Below, piece by piece: positions 1 to 5,848 of a DNA stretch of 13,126 nucleotides; position 1 is the stretch's first letter, and every line of letters begins with the position of its first letter. Source of the stretch: Flemingiibacterium sp045579745 (GTDB lineage Bacteria; Bacillota; Clostridia; Oscillospirales; CAG-272); assembly GCA_045579745.1 (NCBI GenBank), contig JAZNMQ010000084.1, positions 1 through 13,126 on the forward strand, in the 5' to 3' direction. The notes below the pieces were generated by a model, which saw only the letters and a list, made by a program, of their open reading frames with translations, was not told the DNA's origin and searched no databases. A program made the translations under genes and the position numbers.

Positions 1-16
1 AAACGACCTTTATCAT
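1..16 (-). CDS. 5' end of a gene running off the left edge
   Basis: Only the first five codons are present, reading M-I-K-V-V, so the product cannot be named. The start is supported by a GGAG ribosome binding site at 24-27 with 7 nt to the ATG at 14-16, and by a promoter at 47-75. Another in-frame ATG lies at 20-22 but is only 1 nt from the GGAG, too close to be used. The gene follows the ABC/DUF1854 operon on the same strand but appears to have its own promoter, so it need not be functionally linked. Confidence 0.55.
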
Positions 17-46
17 AAACATACTCCAAATAATGCGGTTTGTTTT

Positions 47-75
47 ATTATACAATAAAAAAATCGGATTTGCAA
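47..75 (-). promoter_or_regulatory. sigma-A type promoter for the left-edge gene
   Basis: On the minus strand, TTGCAA (70-75, 4 of 6 matches to TTGACA) is separated by 17 nt from a perfect TATAAT (47-52). Transcription would start near position 40 and reach the ATG at 16 after a leader of about 25 nt. The spacer contains a run of T. The -35 box overlaps the end of the inverted-repeat cluster described for 71-218, so structure or protein binding there could affect this promoter. Confidence 0.6.
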
Positions 76-218
76 CAGCCTCGGGCGCGAATGCGCCCTG
101 GCGATGCTGTGCATCGCATATACTGCGGTTTTTGTGTGCAAAGCAGACAAAAATGGAACCCCTGGTGGGTGACAAGCTGTATTTTATGGGAGCTGTTGCA
201 CCTAAGTGCAACAGCTCC
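71..218. repeat. Cluster of nested inverted repeats (structured RNA or MITE-like element)
   Basis: No gene explains this stretch. It holds a perfect 13-bp stem with a 4-nt loop (189-201 with 206-218), GGGCGC/GCGCCC (83-88 with 93-98), GCGATGC/GCATCGC (101-107 with 111-117), a 10-of-11 matched stem (129-139 with 143-153) and a short ACCC/GGGT stem (158-161 with 167-170). The 9-mer TGCAACAGC occurs at 71-79 and 207-215, and its complement at 192-200. The middle copy can therefore pair with either neighbour: locally as the 13-bp hairpin, or long-range, closing all the small hairpins. It could be a structured RNA on either strand, a small non-autonomous element with terminal inverted repeats, or a 3'-end processing structure for the ABC operon. 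I do not recognise a named RNA family. Confidence 0.5.
189..218. terminator. Possible transcription-end hairpin after the ABC operon
   Basis: A perfect 13-bp stem (189-201 with 206-218) and 4-nt loop sits 11 nt past the stop codon of the downstream ABC gene. Position and strength suit an operon-end hairpin. The minus-strand side, however, is followed by CATAAAATAC rather than a T-run, so it is not a canonical intrinsic terminator for that operon. On the plus strand it is followed by a moderately T-rich stretch (TGGTTATTATTTT). It may stabilise a 3' end or belong to the larger structure at 71-218. Confidence 0.4.
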
Positions 219-229
219 TGGTTATTATT

Positions 230-2515
230 TTACGATGCGGAGCTGTTTTTGGATGTCATTTTCGACATCTGACGCTGTGCCATAACAAGTCCGTAGTATA
301 TGCCTTTCTTCCGCATAAGCTCATCGTGGGTTCCAACCTCGGCGACGGTGCCTTTATCAAGCACGATAAGACGCGTGGCGTTGCGAAGTGTGGAAAGCCT
401 GTGCGCGATTGCAAGTGTGGTTCTGTCCTTGATAAGCTTTTGGAGCGATTCCTGGATTTGACGCTCCGTTTCGGTATCGAGCGATGCCGTTGCCTCGTCG
501 AGGATCAGTATGCGCGGATTATGAAGCAGAGCGCGAGCGATCGAAACTCGCTGGCGTTCTCCGCCGGAAAGGGTGTGTCCCTTTTCACCGACCTTAGTGT
601 TGTAGGCATCGGGCAGCTTCATTATAAATTCATGCGCGCCTGCAATTTTTGAGGCTGTGATTATCTCATCGCGGGTAGCGTCGGGTTTTGCATATGCGAT
701 ATTATCGTATATGGTTCCTGCGAACAGGAAGGTTTCCTGAAGCACGACGCCTATCTGAGAGCGAAGGCTATCCTGCGAAATATCGCGCAGGTCAACGCCG
801 TCTACCTTTATAGAGCCGTCGCCGATATCGTACATGCGCATCAGCAAATTGATGAGCGTCGATTTTCCGACACCGGATTTTCCGACAATTCCAATCATTT
901 CGCCGGGCTCAATGTGTAGATTGATCTTCTTGATGACATCTGTTGTTTCATCGTATCCGAACGAAACGTTTTCAAAGTCAATTGTGCCCTTTATGTCAAT
1001 GTCCTTTGCGTCCTCTCTGTCTGCGACATCGACCTTTTCGTCGATTATCTCAAACACCTTAGTGGTAGAGGTCAGAAACTGAACAAATCTTCGCGGAAGA
1101 TTAGCTATCCATCTGAGCGGACCGTAGATCATTCCGACGTATGCGGAAAACTGAGCCATTTCACCGAGGGTCATTTCTCCGCCGAGGATTTTATTACCGA
1201 CATAGAATAACAGGAAAAATTCGCCGATTTCCATAAAGAAGTTGAGCCAAGGCCATATCATAGCCCAAAGGCGTTCGTTCCGTATCGAAATATCGCGGTA
1301 TTTTGCGGAGATATCTTCAAATCGCTTTGACTCGCGGCGTTCCATGCCGAATGCTTTTACAACGCGTATACCTGAGAAAATATCGTGAAGTATCGTGTTT
1401 GCCATAGAATCCGCACGCCACTGAGCTTCCCAAAAACGATGGATCCATTCCCAGAAAAACTTAAACGATAATGCAACGATAGGCGCAGGGAAGAGTATTA
1501 AAAGCGCAAGCCTCCAATCGTATATGAACAGTACCGTGCCCACTGAGATGAGCATAAGCGCCTGTTCGATCATTTCAGGCATTGCGCCCGTGATGAAATG
1601 GCGGATTTGTGCGGTATCGTTATTTACGCGGTTCATCAGCTCGCCTGCTGTGCGTTTGGAAATGCGGGAAATTGACATTAACTGAATTTTGCTGAATACT
1701 ATTTCGCGAAGCTTGATTATGACCTTGTTTCCGGCGTGTACGAGTGCTCGGCTTCGCACGATCGACAGAAGCGTTGTTACTATCTTTACAAGTGCGAGAG
1801 ATGATACAACAAGAACAAATTGAAAAAGCTGAACATTTTCGGGGTTCGCTGTATTAATGAATCCATCGACCATGACTCTGTTTATGTACGGATTTATTAA
1901 ATTGACACCCGTGATTGCGAAAAAGAGTACAACTGATAATAGTAAATGCCACTTGTAGGGCTTTGCTATATCCCAAAGACGCTTTATAATGCCCTTTTTG
2001 TCGATGCAATGCGGGCACAGTGATGAGCCGGGTGGGAAGGGTCTGCCGCATTTTTCGCAAAAGCGAACGATATCCTTTAAATAATCGGAATTGAATTCCC
2101 CGTTTTCCTTGTAGCGGTTCAGCCGCTTCATGACCGCGCCGTATTCTGTGGTATGAGAGCTGTCTGCGCGGCAGATAAGCATATCTGCGCCGTTTATTGT
2201 ACATTCGCACAGCGCGCATCCGATTCCTGCGGTCATACGGAAATCTGTGGCATCTGACAGCGCGATTTCTTTTACTTTATCTCCGTTTTGATAAACCTTA
2301 ATCGACTCCTTTGTAAAAGCGACAAGTCCATCAACAAGCTGTTCTGTCGGATTGTCAACATCAACGCGGTCGCAAAGATTAAACTCAAATGCGGTTATCA
2401 GCTCGTCGCGAGAGAGGGAAGCATCAATCGAGTGTAAGCGTTCCCATATTCGCGCGGCGTTCGCTTCCGCTCGCTCGGAGGCAATCAGGTCGTTATCTAT
2501 CTTATGTTGTTCCAT
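230..2515 (-). CDS. ABC exporter half-transporter with N-terminal zinc ribbon (operon gene 3)
   Basis: Type IV ABC exporter half with fused membrane and ATPase domains, expected in the cytoplasmic membrane. With a start at 2515 it has 761 residues. Residues 1-150 are a soluble region of unknown function, possibly a PH-like fold. Next comes a zinc ribbon (C153, C156, C167, C170), six membrane helices within about 185-480, then the ATPase: Walker A GKSGVGKST at 545-553, Q593, X-loop TKVGEKG, LSGGE at 649-653, Walker B with D673 and E674, and H705. All catalytic residues are intact. I chose ATG 2515 because GGAG (2522-2525) lies 6 nt upstream; the ATG at 2527 has no such site. It lies 32 nt downstream of the DUF1854 gene and probably pairs with the exporter encoded at 3269-5572. 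The substrate is unknown. The ABC exporter call is secure; heterodimer formation is inferred. Confidence 0.93.
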   Translation of the reverse strand: MEQHKIDNDLIASERAEANAARIWERLHSIDASLSRDELITAFEFNLCDRVDVDNPTEQLVDGLVAFTKESIKVYQNGDKVKEIALSDATDFRMTAGIGCALCECTINGADMLICRADSSHTTEYGAVMKRLNRYKENGEFNSDYLKDIVRFCEKCGRPFPPGSSLCPHCIDKKGIIKRLWDIAKPYKWHLLLSVVLFFAITGVNLINPYINRVMVDGFINTANPENVQLFQFVLVVSSLALVKIVTTLLSIVRSRALVHAGNKVIIKLREIVFSKIQLMSISRISKRTAGELMNRVNNDTAQIRHFITGAMPEMIEQALMLISVGTVLFIYDWRLALLILFPAPIVALSFKFFWEWIHRFWEAQWRADSMANTILHDIFSGIRVVKAFGMERRESKRFEDISAKYRDISIRNERLWAMIWPWLNFFMEIGEFFLLFYVGNKILGGEMTLGEMAQFSAYVGMIYGPLRWIANLPRRFVQFLTSTTKVFEIIDEKVDVADREDAKDIDIKGTIDFENVSFGYDETTDVIKKINLHIEPGEMIGIVGKSGVGKSTLINLLMRMYDIGDGSIKVDGVDLRDISQDSLRSQIGVVLQETFLFAGTIYDNIAYAKPDATRDEIITASKIAGAHEFIMKLPDAYNTKVGEKGHTLSGGERQRVSIARALLHNPRILILDEATASLDTETERQIQESLQKLIKDRTTLAIAHRLSTLRNATRLIVLDKGTVAEVGTHDELMRKKGIYYGLVMAQRQMSKMTSKNSSAS

Positions 2516-2547
2516 TCTTTTCTCCATGCTTTAAAATGTACTTGAAT

Positions 2548-3174
2548 TTACAAATAAAGCTCGATTTTCTTATAGCTCTGACGGTCGAGCGCTTCGACAT
2601 CAGGTATCACATAACGGTTTCCGTCAACATCTAAAATAAAAATTCTCTCGGTGCCGTCAGCGTTTGTCGCCTTTATGATACTGCGGTAGGTGTCCTGAAG
2701 CGTGAAGGTCTTTTCGCCGAAGTCGCATACTGTTTTCCAATACGAGAAGCCGTAGTGCTCCTTTAGCGAAAGAATCTTTTTAATTACGGGAGTATAGTAT
2801 TTTGTTTCAAGCTCAGTCGTGAGAAGCAAGCGCTCAGCCTTGTCGAAATCGTCAAGCGAGCGAATAAATCCGATTTCCTTTTTATTCTTATCAAGCACCG
2901 AGATGTATTCGTTTGGCATATCGAACGGAAATGCACGCGACAGGAAAATACGGTCGAGCACGATTTCCTGCTTGCCCTCGGGAATATCGGGATTCTGAAC
3001 CTCGTCCTTGCCCTCCTCTGCAAACAGCGCATCCTTGGGCTTGTCGATAATGGCGCGAAGACCGATAAAGCCGTTCTTCTCTGTGATTTTGCAATTATCT
3101 CGATTCAGATATACGATATCAACTATACCGCGAAGCTCGGCGGGAACTCCGTTTTCTATTTTGTTTTCTGACAT
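2548..3174 (-). CDS. DUF1854 family protein (operon gene 2)
   Basis: A 208-residue soluble protein with no signal peptide or membrane helix. Residues 75-208 match my recollection of DUF1854: an R-x-FP-x-x-x-P segment (80-87) followed by I-S-V-L-D, a central Y-W-K-T-V-C-D-F-G-E-K-x-F stretch (145-157), and a C-terminal D-x-D-G-N-R-Y-x-I-P-D-x-x-x-L-D segment (182-197). The first ~70 residues are less conserved and acidic. The molecular function is unknown. In Proteobacteria this family is found beside ABC transporters in cyanophycin gene clusters, which fits its place here between two ABC exporters. It may be an accessory or cytoplasmic docking subunit (inference). The ATG at 3172-3174 has no good ribosome binding site nearby, so translation may be weak or coupled differently; the upstream gap is 94 nt. 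Confidence 0.85.
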   Translation of the reverse strand: MSENKIENGVPAELRGIVDIVYLNRDNCKITEKNGFIGLRAIIDKPKDALFAEEGKDEVQNPDIPEGKQEIVLDRIFLSRAFPFDMPNEYISVLDKNKKEIGFIRSLDDFDKAERLLLTTELETKYYTPVIKKILSLKEHYGFSYWKTVCDFGEKTFTLQDTYRSIIKATNADGTERIFILDVDGNRYVIPDVEALDRQSYKKIELYL

Positions 3175-3188
3175 TTTATGACCATGAC

Positions 3189-3200
3189 CTGCAATTGCAG
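3189..3200. repeat. 12-bp perfect palindrome in the ABC-DUF1854 gap
   Basis: CTGCAATTGCAG reads the same on both strands and sits 15 nt upstream of the DUF1854 start. The sequence CATGACCT followed by GCA or TGCA occurs beside it (3183-3193) and again near 3239-3249, giving a repeated pattern in a 94-nt gap that holds no gene. It could be an operator, an RNA processing site or chance. Confidence 0.35.
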
Positions 3201-3268
3201 ATCTACCTTTCTTGCCTATTTGTGTCTTTTATATTTGCATGACCTTGCATAAGCCCAAGGTGGGCGCT

Positions 3269-5572
3269 TTAAGCCTCGATGCCGATGTTCTTGAGTGCTT
3301 CAACCTGCATCTTGTAGAGCTTGTAGTAGATGCCTTTTTTGTTGATCAACTCAAGATGTGTTCCGAATTCGGGCATCTTGCCGTTTTCGATAACGATAAG
3401 CTTGTCTGCATCGCGCAGAGTCGAAAGTCTGTGCGCAATCATTATTGTCGTACGACCTTTTACAAGGCGTTCAAGTGCGGACTGAATCTGACGCTCGGTT
3501 TCGGTATCCATAGCCGCAGTCGCTTCGTCCAAAATCAGAATCTTCGGATTTCGAAGCACGGCTCTCGCAATAGATACTCTCTGACGCTCACCGCCCGATA
3601 GGTCCTTATAGCCAAAGCCTATTCTGGTGGAGTATGCGTCCGGAAGCTTCATTATAAAGTCGTGAGCTCCTGCTATTTTTGACGCTTCGATAATCTCGTC
3701 AAGTGTTGCATCGGGACGTGCGTAACGAATATTGTCGAGAATCGTTCCCATGAACAGATAGGTTTCCTGCGATACTATCGAAATGCTTCGTCTGAGGTCG
3801 GAAAAGGATATGTTTTTGACATTTACCCCGTCAATCAGTATCTCGCCCGAGCTTGTGTCGTAAAGGCGTATCAGCAGATTTGCGAGCGTCGATTTTCCGG
3901 CACCCGTGTGACCGACTATGCCTATAACCTTTCCCGGTTCGATATCGAAGCTTACACCGTCGATGACCTTGCGATTCTTGACATAAGAGAATACTACGTC
4001 CTTAAATGTAACTCTGCCCTCCATGTTTTCCATCGGGATCGGATTCTCCGGCTCGAGGACCTCGGGAACTGCATCCATTACCTCGAAAAGTCGAGAGCAG
4101 GCATTCAGGCAGTCGGTTGCCCAATATGTACAGTCGATAAAGAAATACATCGGACCGTATACCATATTCATGTATGCGATAAATGTGAGGAGCATACCGT
4201 ATGTGAGGTCGCCCTTTATGACCATCCATCCGCCAAAGCCCCAAGCAAGGACATTGCTGAGAAACAGTATAAAGCTTGTCAAGGGCCAGGCGACGTTCTG
4301 GAAGTTGGAAAGGTTTTTATCGTTCGTTGCAAGGCGCTCGGAATAGCGGTTAAAGCGAGTGACCTCGTTTTTTTCGCGCGAGAAGGCTTTAACCACGCGG
4401 ATTCCGCCGAGCACATCGCTGAGTGCTCCGTTCAGTGAGCGCGAGCTTGAGAATCGTTTTGCATGAAGCTTGTCAAGTCTTGTGAATATAAAGCGAACGC
4501 TCATTGCGAAGAATGGAATCGTGATGAGCGACAAAAATGCGAGCAGCGGATTAAATACGAACATCATAATAATCAGAGCGATTATCTGAACGATATTGAT
4601 GAGAAAATAGGGAACGCAGTCGCAGAAAAAACCGTAGATCGTTTGTGCGTCGTTATTGACCTGAGTCATCAAGCCGCCCGTTTGACGGCTGGTGAAAAAT
4701 CCGATTGACAGCCGTTGAATGGCGTTGAAGATTGTTTGCTTGAGGTCAAATGTGATCAGCGCGGCAATTTTTGTGGAAATTATGAGGTTTATCATATTAA
4801 GCAGGATGTTCACAATACGCATTCCGATGATCATTCCGAGCACGAGCAAAATCTGACCGTAGAAGCTGCCGTTTTCGTTCAGGACCTCGTCGTAATAAAA
4901 GGCTGAACCGATGTAGGGTGAAATGACTCCGAGTACGCTCATCAGTATCAGCAGTACGAGAACGACAAGCATTTTCATCCTATATTTAATGAAGAAAACC
5001 GACATTCTGGAGATCAGCTTTCTCTTGTCCATACAGCGAGGGCAAACCTTGCGGTTGGGGTCGGGATAGCGCGAGCCGCATTTCGGGCAGAAAAGCGATG
5101 CCTTGGAATCTTCCTCGTCAAGCTCGAAGGGCTCGCCCTCCTTGGCTTTTTTAATATATTTTACAAACAGCAAAAGCTGAGCCTTGAAGCTGTTTGTTGC
5201 GAGCGCAAGGAGCAGTCTGCCGCTTGATTTTTCGTCGGCAGCGGTCAAACGGCAGGATGACAAAAGCTCCTCGACCGCGAAGTCCGATAAATCCTTCAGC
5301 ATATGGCATTCATATGACATTTCGGTAAATTCCGCTTCAAGGCGCGATGTGTGTGCAGCAGAAAAGATCTTGTTTACATTTTTCTTTTCCTTTAATGTCA
5401 CCATGCCGCATATTATCATAAGCTCATCTGCTGTAGCTGCAATATAGCAGTCACAGCATGTGCCGTCTTTCATTCTATCGCCCTTGGCAAGAAGCAGAAT
5501 CTTGTCCTCGGCGATGCCCTTTTTGTCAATAAGCTCAATAAGCCCCGACGGGTAATTATCAAGTGCAACCAA
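3269..5572 (-). CDS. ABC exporter half-transporter with N-terminal zinc ribbon (operon gene 1)
   Basis: First gene of the operon; a 767-residue ABC exporter half. Residues 1-158 form a soluble N-terminal region of unknown function. A zinc ribbon follows (C162, C165, C177, C180), then membrane helices within about 195-490, then the ATPase: Walker A GHTGAGKST at 554-562, Q602, LSGGE at 658-662, Walker B with D682 and E683, and H714. The catalytic glutamate is present. The stretch before the signature, usually TEVGERG in exporters, reads T-R-I-G-F-G-Y here, unlike its partner, and the D-loop is A-A-M-D instead of S-A-L-D. The two halves are therefore not equivalent, which supports a heterodimer. 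The start is TTG (5570-5572) behind GGAGG (5583-5587), 10 nt away; the next in-frame ATG is codon 34. The substrate cannot be read from the sequence. Confidence 0.93.
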   Translation of the reverse strand: MVALDNYPSGLIELIDKKGIAEDKILLLAKGDRMKDGTCCDCYIAATADELMIICGMVTLKEKKNVNKIFSAAHTSRLEAEFTEMSYECHMLKDLSDFAVEELLSSCRLTAADEKSSGRLLLALATNSFKAQLLLFVKYIKKAKEGEPFELDEEDSKASLFCPKCGSRYPDPNRKVCPRCMDKRKLISRMSVFFIKYRMKMLVVLVLLILMSVLGVISPYIGSAFYYDEVLNENGSFYGQILLVLGMIIGMRIVNILLNMINLIISTKIAALITFDLKQTIFNAIQRLSIGFFTSRQTGGLMTQVNNDAQTIYGFFCDCVPYFLINIVQIIALIIMMFVFNPLLAFLSLITIPFFAMSVRFIFTRLDKLHAKRFSSSRSLNGALSDVLGGIRVVKAFSREKNEVTRFNRYSERLATNDKNLSNFQNVAWPLTSFILFLSNVLAWGFGGWMVIKGDLTYGMLLTFIAYMNMVYGPMYFFIDCTYWATDCLNACSRLFEVMDAVPEVLEPENPIPMENMEGRVTFKDVVFSYVKNRKVIDGVSFDIEPGKVIGIVGHTGAGKSTLANLLIRLYDTSSGEILIDGVNVKNISFSDLRRSISIVSQETYLFMGTILDNIRYARPDATLDEIIEASKIAGAHDFIMKLPDAYSTRIGFGYKDLSGGERQRVSIARAVLRNPKILILDEATAAMDTETERQIQSALERLVKGRTTIMIAHRLSTLRDADKLIVIENGKMPEFGTHLELINKKGIYYKLYKMQVEALKNIGIEA

Positions 5573-5634
5573 TTTTGCGAATCCTCCGTATTAACGCAGA
5601 CCTATTCGGTACCTAACGATTTTCCATAACTCTA

Positions 5635-5663
5635 ATTATACAATAATAAAATGGTTATGTCAA
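5635..5663 (-). promoter_or_regulatory. Consensus promoter of the ABC-DUF1854-ABC operon
   Basis: On the minus strand a perfect TTGACA (5658-5663) is separated by 17 nt from a perfect TATAAT (5635-5640). The start site would be near 5628, giving a leader of about 55 nt before the TTG at 5572. A full consensus with ideal spacing suggests strong basal transcription by the housekeeping sigma factor, unless repressed. The perfect 10-bp palindrome ATTTGCAAAT (5676-5685) lies 12 bp upstream of the -35 box. Confidence 0.85.
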
Positions 5664-5725
5664 TATTATAATCCAATTTGCAAATGTGCAATTTATATTT
5701 TAACTCGGTGAAATGTTAATATGTT

Positions 5726-5745
5726 ATTTGTTTAAAGTAACAAAT
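5726..5745. promoter_or_regulatory. AT-rich dyad upstream of the glycosidase-like gene
   Basis: ATTTGTT (5726-5732) and AACAAAT (5739-5745) form a 7-bp inverted repeat around 6 nt, ending 24 bp before the -35 box at 5770. Two copies of ATGTTA lie just upstream (5713-5718 and 5721-5726). Position suits a regulator binding site, but in such AT-rich DNA a 7-bp dyad can arise by chance. Confidence 0.25.
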
Positions 5746-5769
5746 TTTTTTAAAATATTGTAATTTCTC

Positions 5770-5798
5770 TTGACATGGGAAGACAATTGTGATATTAT
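5770..5798 (+). promoter_or_regulatory. Promoter of the glycosidase-like gene
   Basis: A perfect TTGACA (5770-5775), a 17-nt spacer, and TATTAT (5793-5798, 5 of 6). The transcript would start near 5805 and reach the TTG start at 5849 after about 44 nt. The promoter is divergent from that of the ABC operon, with 106 bp between the two -35 boxes. Confidence 0.75.
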
Positions 5799-5848
5799 TT
5801 TTTTCTCATAAGGATTATTGTTTTATTTTATATCGGGAGTAGATAGAA

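Noticed and set aside
71..218. Calling the inverted-repeat cluster a named riboswitch, 6S RNA or SRP RNA
   Set aside because: I could not match its stems or conserved loops to any named family by eye, so no name is given.
206..652. 148-codon plus-strand reading frame antisense to the ABC gene
   Set aside because: It lies opposite a well-conserved ABC ATPase domain, has no family resemblance and no ribosome binding site. The same applies to other antisense frames at 3908-4438, 6314-6736, 6906-7241 and 9151-9471.
2516..2527. Earlier ATG for the downstream ABC gene (adds four residues)
   Set aside because: The GGAG that would serve as ribosome binding site lies within its own first codons and is correctly spaced for the second ATG at 2515.
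230..5572. Calling the operon a cyanophycin export system
   Set aside because: The DUF1854-cyanophycin link is known from Proteobacteria only, as far as I recall, and no cyanophycin enzyme is in the window.
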